A DNA stretch of 64,000 nucleotides from Alcanivorax nanhaiticus (GCF_000756665.1 NZ_ARXV01000005.1:228591-292590); one strand, 5' to 3'. Counted from the first letter of the stretch, positions 18,196 to 27,877 are shown. Notes: generated by a model from the sequence alone, not told the origin. Made by a program: numbers and translations.

Positions 18196-18380
18196 GGCAG
18201 CAATCCGGACAGGTAGACAGAATCGCCATGATACTCACGGTTGCGCGCAAGTCGACCTCTCGACCTGAACCGCCCGGCGGGACTGCGTTTTGCGACACGA
18301 ACCGGTACAATGCCGCCACTTTTTCCATGCTCGCTGCGGCACCCAGCTTGCCGCACCGCTTTTCGCTACAGGACACTCCC

Positions 18381-19970
18381 TTGATCTCTACCGCCAACAT
18401 CACCATGCAGTTCGGTGCCAAGCCGCTGTTTGAAAACGTTTCTGTCAAATTCGGCAACGGCAACCGCTACGGCCTCATTGGGGCTAACGGCTGCGGCAAG
18501 TCCACCTTCATGAAGATTCTCGGTGGCGAGCTGCAACCCAGCAGCGGGCAGGTGATGATTACCCCCAACGAACGGCTCGGTAAACTGCGCCAGGACCAGT
18601 TCGCCTTCGAAGAGCACACCGTGCTCGATACCGTGATCATGGGTCATGCCGAACTCGCCGAGGTTAAGGCCGAGCGCGATCGCATCTATGGCCTGGCGGA
18701 AATGAGCGAAGAAGATGGCATGCGGGTGGCCGAACTGGAAATGCAGTTCGCCGAAATGGACGGCTATACCGCCGAAGCCCGCGCCGGTGACCTGCTGCTG
18801 GGCCTGGGCATCCCCGAGGAGCAACATAATGGCCCCATGTCCGAGGTTGCGCCGGGATGGAAGCTGCGAGTACTGCTGGCACAGGCCCTGTTTTCCGATC
18901 CGGATATCCTGCTGCTGGACGAGCCCACTAACCATCTGGATATCCACACCATCCGCTGGCTGGAAAATATTCTTGTGGCGCGCTCCAGCACCATGATCAT
19001 CATTTCCCATGACCGTCACTTCCTGAATAGTGTCTGCACCCACATGGCGGATCTGGATTATGGCGAGCTGCGCCTGTTCCCAGGTAACTACGATGAGTAC
19101 ATGACCGCCGCCACCGCGGCACGGGAACGTCTCTACGCCGACAACGCCAAGAAGAAGAAAGAGATCGCCGAACTGCAAAGCTTTGTCAGCCGCTTCTCGG
19201 CCAACGCCTCCAAGGCCAAACAGGCCACCAGCCGTGCCAAGCAGATCGACAAGATCCAGCTGGAGGAAGTGAAACCTTCCAGCCGGGTTAGTCCTTATAT
19301 CCGCTTTGAGCAAACCAAGAAACTGCACCGCCAGGCTGTAACGCTGGAAAGCCTGAGCAAAGGCTATGATGATCTCACCCTGTTCCAAAACCTGGACATG
19401 CAGATCGAGGCTGGCGAGCGAGTGGCGATCATCGGCCCCAACGGCATCGGCAAAACCACCCTGCTGCGCTGTCTGGCCGGTGATCTGCAAGCTGACAACG
19501 GTAACGTGAAGTGGGCGGAAGCGGCAGAGCTCGGCTACTTTGCCCAGGATCACAGTCATGATTTCGAAGAAGACCTGATCCTGTTCGACTGGATGGCCCA
19601 GTGGACTGCTGATGGTGAGCAGGTTGTCCGTGCCGCCCTCGGTCGTATGCTGTTCTCCAACGATGAAGTGAAGAAATCCGTGAAGGTGATTTCCGGTGGC
19701 GAACAGGGACGCATGCTGTTCGGCAAGCTGACGCTGACCAAGCCCAATGTGCTGTTGCTGGACGAACCCACCAACCACCTGGACATGGAATCTATCGAGT
19801 CACTCAACCTGGCACTGGAAAACTATCCGGGCACCCTGATCTTCGTCAGCCACGACCGCGAATTCGTCAGCTCCCTGGCCACCCGGATTCTGGAGATCAC
19901 CCCGGACGGGATTCGTGACTTCAGCGGCAGCTATGATGACTATCTGCGCAGCATTGACGTAGACGGCTGA
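18381..19970 (+). CDS. ybiT: ABC-F family ATPase, YbiT-like
   Basis: 529 residues, the length of E. coli YbiT (about 530), and strongly similar to it through both ATPase domains. Domain 1 has Walker [10 protein letters not shown] and [11 protein letters not shown]; domain 2 has GPNGIGKTT, a signature variant SGGEQGRM, and [16 protein letters not shown] charged linker ([20 protein letters not shown]) joins them. ABC-F proteins act on the ribosome E-site, not in transport. The start is TTG at 18381 ([19 protein letters not shown]), with AGGA seven bases upstream; the frame extends to 18228 but without homology. Confidence 0.93.
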   Translation: MISTANITMQFGAKPLFENVSVKFGNGNRYGLIGANGCGKSTFMKILGGELQPSSGQVMITPNERLGKLRQDQFAFEEHTVLDTVIMGHAELAEVKAERDRIYGLAEMSEEDGMRVAELEMQFAEMDGYTAEARAGDLLLGLGIPEEQHNGPMSEVAPGWKLRVLLAQALFSDPDILLLDEPTNHLDIHTIRWLENILVARSSTMIIISHDRHFLNSVCTHMADLDYGELRLFPGNYDEYMTAATAARERLYADNAKKKKEIAELQSFVSRFSANASKAKQATSRAKQIDKIQLEEVKPSSRVSPYIRFEQTKKLHRQAVTLESLSKGYDDLTLFQNLDMQIEAGERVAIIGPNGIGKTTLLRCLAGDLQADNGNVKWAEAAELGYFAQDHSHDFEEDLILFDWMAQWTADGEQVVRAALGRMLFSNDEVKKSVKVISGGEQGRMLFGKLTLTKPNVLLLDEPTNHLDMESIESLNLALENYPGTLIFVSHDREFVSSLATRILEITPDGIRDFSGSYDDYLRSIDVDG

Positions 19971-20041
19971 CGATCGGATTAATCCAGCTGTAGGAGCTAC
20001 AAGATCGCAAGGCAGTAAACGTCCGCGAAAAGGAGACCCCC

Positions 20042-20350
20042 ATGACCGACATCGACAAGGCAACACGAACCGAATTGGAAGCGGCCGCCTTTCGCCGTTT
20101 GCTGCAGCATCTGGATGAAAACAAGGACGTGCAGAACATCGACCTGATGATCCTCGCGGATTTCTGTCGTAACTGTCTGTCGAAGTGGTTGTCCGCTGCG
20201 GCCAGTGAGCAGAATGTAGAGCTGGATTACGAGCAAGCTCGTGAGTGGGTATATGGCATGCCTTACAGCGAGTGGAAGGACAAGTTTCAGCCGCCGGCCA
20301 CACCGGAGCAGATGGCTGCGTTTGAAGCGAAGCAGAAAGCCAAGTCGTGA
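20042..20350 (+). CDS. DUF1244 family protein
   Basis: 102 residues, the expected size. The conserved core is LDENKDVQNIDLMILADFCRNCLSKWL followed by WVYGMPYSEWKDKFQ, as in DUF1244 proteins of proteobacteria. Cytoplasmic, function unknown. GGAG precedes the ATG. It lies 71 bases after ybiT, so cotranscription is possible. Confidence 0.9.
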   Translation: MTDIDKATRTELEAAAFRRLLQHLDENKDVQNIDLMILADFCRNCLSKWLSAAASEQNVELDYEQAREWVYGMPYSEWKDKFQPPATPEQMAAFEAKQKAKS

Positions 20351-20558
20351 TGAAAGAAAGAATGGTCGGACGTCTGACGCTAAAGACTGAAAACCAGGTC
20401 ACAAGCATCGCAGTGGAACCACAGCTCCCACAGCAATGATGTCCTGGGTGATTTGGGTTGCTCGGACGTCAGATTTCTGACCTCCGGGCAACCCACCTTC
20501 CCCGCCAATCCGCCACCGAGCAGAAGCATTCCCACTGCGTCGGCGCGGATTCACAGTC
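20351..20558. repeat. Heptad and half-REP element between convergent genes
   Basis: Left heptads GTCGGAC, GTCTGAC, GCTAAAG, ACTGAAA (20366-20393); a partial inverted copy of the 17.6-kb REP-like sequence (20407-20432, reverse complement begins TGTGGGAGCTGTGG); then inverted heptads GGACGTC/AGATTTC/TGACCTC near 20463-20486. Same word class as 17525-17566. No gene. Confidence 0.7.
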
Positions 20559-22442
20559 TTACTCTTTTGAGATCTGCACTTCATACACGGCGGTAGAACC
20601 ACTCACTTCATGGCCCACGACCAGCAGCGGCTCACCAGTGGGTGAATCTTCACCGCTGATGAAGACCAGCCCCTCCGGCCCCAGATCACCGTAGCCATCC
20701 AGGTTGCCGGCTTCCGGGTCCACATCCCAGGTGTTTCGGCTATTCAGGTAATCCTCGAACTCCGGCTCGCGGGGATCAGTAATGTTGTAAACCAGGATCC
20801 CACCCATGCGCTCCAGCCCCAGGAACAGGAAGGTATCGCCCTGAATGCGGCCAATGGTCAGCCCCTCCGGCTCCGGCCCTTTCGCATCGCTGCGGCTATC
20901 CATGGCATCGCCTTCATCGTGGCCGCTGTTGAAGTAATCGGCACACGGAATAGCACGGTCAGTGCCCAGCTTGCAGTCATCGCTGGCGAGGAACTGTTCA
21001 ATGGCATCACCACTGTCGAAAATCTGATTGCCATCTTCATCCCAGATGGAGAAAGAACGACCACCATAGCTGTAGAGCTTGTCGTACATGATGTGGGTTC
21101 CCGCGGCATCTTCCACACCCGCATCGGTGTACATCACCGGGTCACCATTACCACCGGTCTTGTAACCTACGGTCCAGGTGATGTTCAAACGACCGAGCAC
21201 ATCATCTTCACGACAATCGCCGGGGTCGCCGGCAACCGCCCCGCAATAACCGAAAACGGTCGGGTCGAGTAAAGCACCTTCGCCCAGTGCCGCCAGTTGT
21301 GGCGGCAGATCATCGCCACAACGACGGTCGAAGCCGCTGGCATGCACAAGATGCTTCACGCGGAATTCTTCGACGAAACCCTGACTGGCATCAGGCTCAC
21401 ACAGCACCGGCGGATCCACTTCATCATCCGCTTCTTCGCCCCAGTACAAATCGTTGTCTTCACCCCAGGCACGGGCATCACCCTCATTGGCGGTGACCAG
21501 CAAGGTTTTACCAGCCAGCTGATAGGCATGAATCGCATCTGGCTGATACTGACCGACCACACCGGGCCAGGTTCTGATGTTGATGACCTCATCGTCATCG
21601 CTGGCATCGATACCAAAGCCTTCCACGCTGCGATCAATTTCACCCAGCGGCAGGATGTCGGTGACCGTGGCGGACGCCACATCCACTTTGGCCAGGGCAT
21701 TGTTTTCCTGCAGGGTCACCCACGCGGTCTTGCTGTTGGCAGATACCGCTATGTATTCCGGCTCCAGATCCTGGGCCACGCTGGCATTGGGGCCGTAGAT
21801 GCGAACACCGGATGCCTTGAGACTATCCGCCTGCGCATTAAAAGCAGCGAAATCGGCCGTGGCCACACTCAAATTTTCCAGATCGCGAATATCCACCAGG
21901 CTAATGGAGCCTTCCGGATCGACGCTGTAGTCATCGCTGGGCTCGCCTTCGTTGGCAGTCATCACCGTTTCGCCATTGGGCGTAAAGGTAATCATGTCCG
22001 GCTGGGCTCCCACCTGGATGCTGTTGACCAGGCTCAGGTCAGCCGCCTGATACAGGGCCACATAACCATTGTCCGTTTTGGGGTCAGCTTCCACCGCGAT
22101 GGCAACCAGACCATTCTGCACCGCCACGCTGTTCACCTCGGCACCGGCTGCGATGGCGGACACATTGATGCTGCCGATTTTCACCGGCACGGCGGGGTCA
22201 CTCATATCCAGTACGTCAAGCTCACCAGCTTCGGCATTCACCACGAACAGACGCTGGCTGGCCGCATCATAGGCGGGAATCTCCGCGGCGGACTCATCCA
22301 GAATGCCGGTCTTGTAGCTACCCAACCAGTTCAGCTTGACGCTGAAATTAGCATTGGCATTTTCTTCTTTCTTGTCGCCTCCACAGGCGCTCAAGGCAGC
22401 TGCCATCGCCAGGCAGCCTCCCAGCATCACGATACGTCGCAT
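20559..22442 (-). CDS. Choice-of-anchor I family lipoprotein (beta-propeller-like)
   Basis: 627 residues. N-terminal signal MRRIVMLGGCLAMAAALSAC with lipobox LSAC, so it is membrane-anchored outside the cytoplasm. The body has propeller-like repeats: IPAYDAASQRLFVVNAEAGE, DMITFTPNGETVMTANEGEP, EYIAVSANSKTAWVTLQENN, LLVTANEGDARAWGED. The C-terminal part (GPEPEGLTIGRI, GLERMGGILVYNI) matches choice-of-anchor I proteins, often misnamed alkaline phosphatases. ATG 22442 is preceded by GGGGA. Function unknown; extracellular binding or phosphoesterase roles have been suggested for relatives. Confidence 0.85.
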   Translation of the reverse strand: MRRIVMLGGCLAMAAALSACGGDKKEENANANFSVKLNWLGSYKTGILDESAAEIPAYDAASQRLFVVNAEAGELDVLDMSDPAVPVKIGSINVSAIAAGAEVNSVAVQNGLVAIAVEADPKTDNGYVALYQAADLSLVNSIQVGAQPDMITFTPNGETVMTANEGEPSDDYSVDPEGSISLVDIRDLENLSVATADFAAFNAQADSLKASGVRIYGPNASVAQDLEPEYIAVSANSKTAWVTLQENNALAKVDVASATVTDILPLGEIDRSVEGFGIDASDDDEVINIRTWPGVVGQYQPDAIHAYQLAGKTLLVTANEGDARAWGEDNDLYWGEEADDEVDPPVLCEPDASQGFVEEFRVKHLVHASGFDRRCGDDLPPQLAALGEGALLDPTVFGYCGAVAGDPGDCREDDVLGRLNITWTVGYKTGGNGDPVMYTDAGVEDAAGTHIMYDKLYSYGGRSFSIWDEDGNQIFDSGDAIEQFLASDDCKLGTDRAIPCADYFNSGHDEGDAMDSRSDAKGPEPEGLTIGRIQGDTFLFLGLERMGGILVYNITDPREPEFEDYLNSRNTWDVDPEAGNLDGYGDLGPEGLVFISGEDSPTGEPLLVVGHEVSGSTAVYEVQISKE

Positions 22443-22606
22443 GGTTATCCCCAATCAGTTTCTGTTCATTCGGTCCGGTACGGGCGCGCGACAGTATGGG
22501 CAGGGCATTGTGTCGTCAGGGCGACGAAAATTTGACGATTTAGTGGCAGAAGGGAGCCCAGTGGGCTTGCGTGAGGCGCAAAACAGGTAGCCGCCGCAGG
22601 GCGAAA

Positions 22607-22637
22607 TAAAAAAACGCGGGCCTTTTCAGGCCCGCGT
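22607..22637 (-). terminator. Rho-independent terminator of the BVMO operon
   Basis: Stem ACGCGGGCC with GGCCCGCGT (22614-22637), loop TTTTCA, followed on the minus strand by TTTTTTATTT. It lies 30 bases after the monooxygenase stop. Confidence 0.92.
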
Positions 22638-22666
22638 TCACCGGACAAAACCAAGCCTGATTCACA

Positions 22667-24232
22667 TCAGGCGGTTTCGTAATCGTCCTCTTTGAAGTCA
22701 GCCATCTGCGCCGCGTACTGGGTAGCAAAGCCTGGGTACATGGTGGCGTTGAAGCCGTCTTCGGTGAGGTACCAGCTCTTACAGCCGGAATTCCAGTTGG
22801 TCTTGGCGAGTCGCTTTTGAATGCCTTTGTTAAAACGCTGCTGAGCGTCTTCTCTCACATCCAGCACTTTCAGGTCTTCTCCAACAATCTTGCGGATGCC
22901 TTTCAGCGCGTATTCCAGCTGCGACTCCATATAGACAAGGGCGGAGTTGTGACCCGGGCCGGAGTTGGGTCCGAAGGTCAGGAACAGGTTCGGGTAACCT
23001 GCCACATTGATGCTCTTGTATGCCTGAGCTCCACGTTTCCAGTCATCCCCCATGACACGGCCGTCACGGCCCACCACCGGGAATGGTGTACCGGAATGAC
23101 TCACATCAAAGCCGGTGGCAAACACGATGCAATCCACCTGATGTTCGATCCCTTCCACTGTGCGAATGCCTTTCTCACTGATGCGGGCGATGGGCCAGGT
23201 AATCAGCTTGGCATTGTCTTTCTGCAAGGCCGGATAGTAGTCGTTGGACACCAGCACCCGCTTGCAGCCAATGGTGAAATCCGGGGTGAGCTGACGACGC
23301 AGCCAGCGGTCTTTCACCTGACGGCGCAGATGCCACTTGCCAATGCGCTCGGCAATTCGCGTCAGCGGCGAATTCCAGATCACGGCCAGCGCCATGCTTT
23401 CATGGCTCCAATACAGCAGCTCACGCATGGCCTGTTGGCTGGCTGGCAGTTTGCGGAACAACAGCTTGTTCCATTCCGGGGTGGAAAAATCCGGGCGCGG
23501 CATCACCCAACCCGGTGTCCGCTGGAAGACCTTGACGTGTTTGGCCACTTTGACCAGCTCGGGAATGATCTGGATCCCGCTGGCACCGGTGCCGACCACC
23601 GCCACATTCTTGCCAGCAAAATCGTAATCATGATCCCAGCGGGCACTGTGAATTTTTTTCCCTTTGAAATCCTCAATGCCGGTAATCGCAGGAAAGCTGC
23701 AATTGGCCAGCGGTCCCTGAGCCATCACCGCTGCACGGCCAGTGAAGATGACGTCTTTGTCTGTGGTCGCAGTCCAGATTCCCTGTTTCTCATCAAAGCG
23801 CAGCTCGGCTACGTTCTGTTCGAAGCGGATATGCTTTTCCAAACCAAACTCAGCGACCAGGTGGTGCACGTAGTCGAGAATTTCTTCACTGCCGGAGAAG
23901 CTGCGTGACCAGTTTGGGTTCGGCGCAAAGGAGTAGGAATACAGGTTAGACGGAATATCGCAGGCAGCCCCAGGGTACTGGTTGTCACGCCAGGTGCCTC
24001 CCACCGCATTACCGCGCTCCAGAATAATAAAATCTTCAATGCCCGCCTGTTTGAGGCGAATAGCCATACCCAAGCCGGCAAAGCCAGCGCCGACAATCAG
24101 GGCCGACACGGTTTTTTCAGCAGCCTTCTTGCTCGTCGGAGCCTTGCGCGCGGAGGTCTTGCGTGCGGCTGCCGCCTTCTTGCGTGGCGCCTTGGGTTTC
24201 GCGGGCTTTTTGGAATTTTCGGTCGTACTCAT
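22667..24232 (-). CDS. Flavin-containing Baeyer-Villiger-type monooxygenase with Lys/Ala-rich N-terminal tail
   Basis: 521 residues. The FAD Rossmann motif is GAGFAGLGMA (near residue 50), and GTGASG is the NADPH Rossmann. The BVMO fingerprint FxGxxxHxxxW is seen as FKGKKIHSARW. The enzyme would insert oxygen next to a ketone, using NADPH and O2. Unusual: residues 7-40 are a basic tail of Lys, Ala, Pro and Arg resembling histone H1-like C-termini, absent from ordinary BVMOs. The ATG at 24232 is preferred; 18 more codons are open upstream, with no strong site at either. It is the last gene of SDR, ferritin-like, BVMO. Confidence 0.9.
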   Translation of the reverse strand: MSTTENSKKPAKPKAPRKKAAAARKTSARKAPTSKKAAEKTVSALIVGAGFAGLGMAIRLKQAGIEDFIILERGNAVGGTWRDNQYPGAACDIPSNLYSYSFAPNPNWSRSFSGSEEILDYVHHLVAEFGLEKHIRFEQNVAELRFDEKQGIWTATTDKDVIFTGRAAVMAQGPLANCSFPAITGIEDFKGKKIHSARWDHDYDFAGKNVAVVGTGASGIQIIPELVKVAKHVKVFQRTPGWVMPRPDFSTPEWNKLLFRKLPASQQAMRELLYWSHESMALAVIWNSPLTRIAERIGKWHLRRQVKDRWLRRQLTPDFTIGCKRVLVSNDYYPALQKDNAKLITWPIARISEKGIRTVEGIEHQVDCIVFATGFDVSHSGTPFPVVGRDGRVMGDDWKRGAQAYKSINVAGYPNLFLTFGPNSGPGHNSALVYMESQLEYALKGIRKIVGEDLKVLDVREDAQQRFNKGIQKRLAKTNWNSGCKSWYLTEDGFNATMYPGFATQYAAQMADFKEDDYETA

Positions 24233-24298
24233 AGCGTTCAAACTCGTAATACAGGATCGTGTCGCCCGGCGCAGGCCGGGCGGCATGCGGACAACGGA

Positions 24299-25231
24299 TT
24301 AACGTGTCGTTGTGGGTTCGTAGGTCAGCTCTTTCACCCAGGACGGTACCGCAGGCAAGGCATTGCGCGGCACCATACCGGTGATTTTCACCAGCGCATC
24401 CACCGGCACGTGGTACATCTTGTTGCTGCGATTGGTCACCCAGCGACCGTGCTGCTTGATCAACTGGAACCAGGGGTTACGGCGGCCTTCTTCGGTTCGC
24501 CCACCAATGCGTTCAAACTTCTGCATGGCCTTGTAGAGTTTTTCTTCCGGCAGCCCCATGGCAATCACGTTGTCGCGCATCTTGTTGAGCAAAGGCATAT
24601 AAGAGGCGATACCCAGAATCAGACGAGGATCCATCACTCGCGCCATCATCTGCACCATCTTGATATACGACGCGCTACGGCCCTGCATTTCCATCACGGT
24701 GAAGCCCACGCCCAGATGGCGGGACTCATCGTCGTTGATCTTTTCAAATGCCTGATGGCAAACCGGGTCTTTCACGGTCTCGAGCAGGAAGGTACACAGG
24801 GCACCGTCCAGGGCGATCTCCAGCATGGGCACCACGGTACCCAGCACGTACACGGGCATCTCATCAGCAAAGCGATCCAGCCACTCGATGATGATGCGCA
24901 GGTTAACGTTGGGCTCTGGAATCTCATCACCTTCCAGCATGCCCCAGCGACGCATCAACGCCATCTCCGCATTGGCATGGCGTTGTTCCTCCGCGTGAAA
25001 ATAGGAATAGATTTCACGCAGCGTGTCGGTAGGCGCTTTCTTGGCCAGCGCCGCGAAAGCGCGGGCACCTACATGCTCGATCCACATCAGGTCGGCCATG
25101 AATTCCTTCAGCTTGGGCCACTGCTCTTCCGTGATCAGTTCCGCACCGGGTGCATCCCAGTCAATATCCGACAGGGCCCACTGGGTGCCTTTGATTTTTT
25201 CCAGCATTTTGTCCAGATCGATGGAAGCCAT
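24299..25231 (-). CDS. Ferritin-like di-iron protein, hypothetical oxidoreductase
   Basis: 310 residues, mostly helical. Candidate metal ligands are Glu in LMWIEHVGARAF, EEQRHAN, LEIALDGA and DESRHLG, with two ExxH-type motifs (EEQRH, ESRH) spaced as in di-iron four-helix bundles. ATG 25231 has GGAG eight bases upstream; the open frame continues 22 codons further without support. It sits between an SDR and a BVMO in one operon (22 bases after the SDR stop). Role unknown; an oxygenase or reductase partner is plausible. Family membership is inferred from ligand spacing. Confidence 0.78.
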   Translation of the reverse strand: MASIDLDKMLEKIKGTQWALSDIDWDAPGAELITEEQWPKLKEFMADLMWIEHVGARAFAALAKKAPTDTLREIYSYFHAEEQRHANAEMALMRRWGMLEGDEIPEPNVNLRIIIEWLDRFADEMPVYVLGTVVPMLEIALDGALCTFLLETVKDPVCHQAFEKINDDESRHLGVGFTVMEMQGRSASYIKMVQMMARVMDPRLILGIASYMPLLNKMRDNVIAMGLPEEKLYKAMQKFERIGGRTEEGRRNPWFQLIKQHGRWVTNRSNKMYHVPVDALVKITGMVPRNALPAVPSWVKELTYEPTTTR

Positions 25232-25253
25232 GCGTATGTCTCCGGGTGGTTTT

Positions 25254-26087
25254 TTATAGTTTCGCAGCGGCCAGGCGACTGAGCAGCCCGGCACCACGGG
25301 TATAAGTGGCTGGCAGGAAACGCTTGGCCCGCCAGATCATGCGCGCATCAAATTGCGGCAGCACATGCAGCTGGCCGCGATCGAGCGCATTGAGGGTCGT
25401 TTTTGCCACACCATCGGCTGACACTCCGGTCAACTCGATGAGGCGGTTCAAGACCGGAGGGATCCCGCCATGGATCCGCCCGGACGTGAAAATATTGGTG
25501 TTGACCACTGTGGGGCACAGCACGGTGACATTGACCCCCGTACCCGCCGTTTCTGCAGCCAGGGTCTCTGACAGCGCCAGCACCCCCGCCTTGGTCACGT
25601 TGTAAGGCCCCATCAGCGGGGCAGCCGCAAAACTGGCGGAGGAGGCCACATTAATAATGCCGCCACGGCCCAGCTTCTTGAGCCGAGGAGCAAACACATG
25701 ACAGCCGTGGATCACTCCCCACAGGTTGATGCCCATGGTCCATTCCCAATCTTCCAGGGAAATGTCGCCGATATTCTTGCCGCCTACGCCCACACCGGCA
25801 TTGTTGATCACCAGATTCACCGGTTCAGAGAGCAAGGCATCTGCCTGCTCGGCCAGCGCCTCCATATCCGAACGGACGCTCACATCACACTTCAACGCCC
25901 AGGCACGGCCACCCGCAGCCTTGATGCTGTCGGTGGTTTCTTGCGCACTTTCCAGGTCAATATCCGAACACAGCACTTCGCCACCGCGCCGCGCCAGCTC
26001 CACCGCAAAAGCCCGGCCAATGCCACTGCCCGCGCCGGTAACCACCGCAAACGCTCGTGTTGTCAGCTTTTTGTTATTACCGAACAT
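25254..26087 (-). CDS. Short-chain dehydrogenase/reductase
   Basis: 277 residues, classical SDR. Cofactor motif TGAGSGIGRAFA near residue 18, NNAGVGVGG, the catalytic Ser in NVASSASFAAAP, and YNVTK (Tyr-x-x-x-Lys). The Asp after beta-2 (CSDIDLES) predicts NAD(H) preference. ATG 26087 follows AGGAG eight bases upstream. First gene of the SDR, ferritin-like, BVMO operon, divergent from a TetR regulator. It would interconvert an alcohol and a ketone, which fits feeding the BVMO (inference). Confidence 0.92.
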   Translation of the reverse strand: MFGNNKKLTTRAFAVVTGAGSGIGRAFAVELARRGGEVLCSDIDLESAQETTDSIKAAGGRAWALKCDVSVRSDMEALAEQADALLSEPVNLVINNAGVGVGGKNIGDISLEDWEWTMGINLWGVIHGCHVFAPRLKKLGRGGIINVASSASFAAAPLMGPYNVTKAGVLALSETLAAETAGTGVNVTVLCPTVVNTNIFTSGRIHGGIPPVLNRLIELTGVSADGVAKTTLNALDRGQLHVLPQFDARMIWRAKRFLPATYTRGAGLLSRLAAAKL

Positions 26088-26139
26088 CCGTTCGCGCTCC
26101 TGAAATTGCCGGCGCCCCTTGCACATGCCGGCAAATTAA

Positions 26140-26161
26140 TGTCACATTGCATGATGTAACA
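26140..26161. promoter_or_regulatory. Candidate TetR operator in the divergent SDR/TetR intergenic region
   Basis: A 22-bp imperfect dyad with arms TGTCACAT (26140-26147) and ATGTAACA (26154-26161) lies between the divergent start codons at 26087 and 26201. A second, smaller dyad (GAGCGAATGCTC, 26165-26176) is next to it. TetR regulators commonly bind such sites to repress both directions; binding here is inferred. Confidence 0.6.
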
Positions 26162-26200
26162 ATAGAGCGAATGCTCGTTCGGATTCAATTCGGATATCAC

Positions 26201-26812
26201 ATGGCCAGAAAACCCAAACAACAACGCTCAAAAGCCACCGTAGACGCGATCATCCAGGCCACCATGATGGCCATAGCCGAGCATGGCCCTGCCGCCCTGA
26301 CGGCACGGCAAATTGCTGAAATTGCAGGGATCGGGGTGGGATCGCTCTACGAATACTTCGAGGACAAGGACGCGATTATCCACGCTGCCAGCATCCGTTT
26401 TGTGGAAGATACCGTAGGCATGATCAAGCCACTGGTCCCCGAACTGGTACAGCGGGATATCCGTGACGCCATCAAGATGCTGCTGTTCAGATTTCGCGAG
26501 TTTCTCGAGGAGAACAACCAGCTTTACCTCAAGTGCGCACGTCATGCTTTTTCCATGGACATGGTCATCTACCAGGAGCCCATCAACCGGGCGCTGATGG
26601 ACTTCTTTACCCAGTACCTGATGCACCATCCGGAGCTACTCAAGCTACCCAACATCCCCACCGTGGCCTATTTCTATATCAATGGCGGCGTCTTCACCGT
26701 AGTACGCCACCTGTGTGAGGATGAGCCGATGCAAAGCTTCGAGGAATTGGCGGAGGTGTTCGGGGATGTACTGGCCAGCTACACGGAGCATAACCTGGCC
26801 ACAGTAAAATAA
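26201..26812 (+). CDS. TetR-family transcriptional regulator
   Basis: 203 residues. The N-terminal helix-turn-helix (ILxAtxxLxxExG-type region: AIIQATMMAIAEHGPAALTA, then RQIAEIAGIGVGSLYEYFED with KD following) is typical TetR. The C-terminal part is helical, presumably ligand-binding. ATG at 26201 gives the right N-terminus; the frame runs upstream through the operator region to 26057. It is divergent from the SDR operon and is its likely repressor. Confidence 0.93.
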   Translation: MARKPKQQRSKATVDAIIQATMMAIAEHGPAALTARQIAEIAGIGVGSLYEYFEDKDAIIHAASIRFVEDTVGMIKPLVPELVQRDIRDAIKMLLFRFREFLEENNQLYLKCARHAFSMDMVIYQEPINRALMDFFTQYLMHHPELLKLPNIPTVAYFYINGGVFTVVRHLCEDEPMQSFEELAEVFGDVLASYTEHNLATVK

Positions 26813-26843
26813 TTCGCGCCGGCGAAGATCAGGGAGAGCCACA

Positions 26844-27338
26844 ATGAAAACGCCCAACCCCGCGTCACCGGAACCCACTCCCTCAAAGGGGCGTATTCCG
26901 AATCTGGCCGACTGGCGTTTCAACCGCTATCTGACCATGCAGTTGATGCCCCTGTTCTACCTTCTGCTGATTCTGGGGGCACTGGTCGTCGTGGTAGGCA
27001 TCGTGGGGATTTGCTTCTGGTTCTCCATGCTCGCCGGGGCTATCGCAGCCGTGATTGCCCCACTGGCTTTTCTGGTGATTGTGGCGGTGATTCGCGCGGC
27101 CCTGGAATACATGATCATGGCCCACCGGATCATGCGCATCATTGAACGCATGGATGCGCTACCCGATCAGGTCGCCGATCTTTCGGTACGCGTGGACGGC
27201 ATCACCGACCATGTGGATCTACTCAACGACCATGTACACGACATCCATGAAACCCTGATGCATGTGCAGCCATTGCTTCGTTCGGCCGGATTACCCAGCC
27301 GCCTGCTTAATGCCCTGCGCCCTCCCGGGAAGCGTTGA
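26844..27338 (+). CDS. DUF4282 family membrane protein
   Basis: 164 residues. After a Pro-rich N-terminus, ADWRFNRYLTMQLMPLFYLL and two hydrophobic stretches (about residues 35-58 and 62-88) fit the DUF4282 two-helix membrane domain. A soluble tail with a short coiled-coil-like segment (DQVADLSVRVDGITDHVDLL) follows. GGGAGAG precedes the ATG. 31 bases after the TetR gene, so possibly cotranscribed. Its 3' end overlaps the convergent gene by 32 bases. Confidence 0.78.
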   Translation: MKTPNPASPEPTPSKGRIPNLADWRFNRYLTMQLMPLFYLLLILGALVVVVGIVGICFWFSMLAGAIAAVIAPLAFLVIVAVIRAALEYMIMAHRIMRIIERMDALPDQVADLSVRVDGITDHVDLLNDHVHDIHETLMHVQPLLRSAGLPSRLLNALRPPGKR

Positions 27339-27846
27339 GGCGAGCCATCGCTCTCCCTGTCAGTTGCACCAAAACCCCCAGGATCAACACTGCCAGCACC
27401 GTGAATTTAAGCGCTGCTGCACTGCTCGCCACCTGGCCCCACAATGCCCACTGCGCTCCTCGCACCAACTGAATCAGGGCAAAGTTTTCCACTGCATCAC
27501 TGAAGGCAGTAATCAACGCGAGCCCCACCAGCACCTTGAATCGCAGAGGACTGCGCCGCGCCATCGGCATGGCCCACAGCCAGGCAGTCACCAACAACGC
27601 TGGATACTGCAGCAAGAACAGATAATCCAAGCCCTGCAGCAGCATCAGTGTCTCACGCTGCGCGGCATTCCAGCTGGCCAGCATGGCAGCACATTGTCCC
27701 TGCCAACCACAGAACTCGAAATCCACGATACCACCTGCTACCAGCGGGTTTTTCAGCTCGGCATCCAGTATGGCCAGCACCAGGATCATTGGCACAATCA
27801 ATACGCACTGTATCCAGAACCAGCGAGGCAATCCCCTTGCAAACAT
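27307..27846 (-). CDS. Hypothetical membrane protein
   Basis: 179 residues with about four hydrophobic segments (FWIQCVLIVPMILVLAILDA near residue 10; a short one near 80-100; VLVGLALITAFSDAVENFAL near 120; ALKFTVLAVLILGVLVQLTG near 155). ATG 27846 has AAGGAG upstream; the longer open frame to 28023 runs through the AlmA-like gene's 3' end and terminator. No family recognised. The last 10 codons overlap the end of the convergent DUF4282 gene. Confidence 0.7.
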   Translation of the reverse strand: MFARGLPRWFWIQCVLIVPMILVLAILDAELKNPLVAGGIVDFEFCGWQGQCAAMLASWNAAQRETLMLLQGLDYLFLLQYPALLVTAWLWAMPMARRSPLRFKVLVGLALITAFSDAVENFALIQLVRGAQWALWGQVASSAAALKFTVLAVLILGVLVQLTGRAMARLNASREGAGH

Positions 27847-27877
27847 CTCTACGCTCCTTGCGTTTTCAACAAGCAAT

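Noticed and set aside
18366..19778. 470-codon minus-strand frame opposite ybiT
   Set aside because: It is the complement of a strongly conserved ABC-F gene and has a typical shadow composition.
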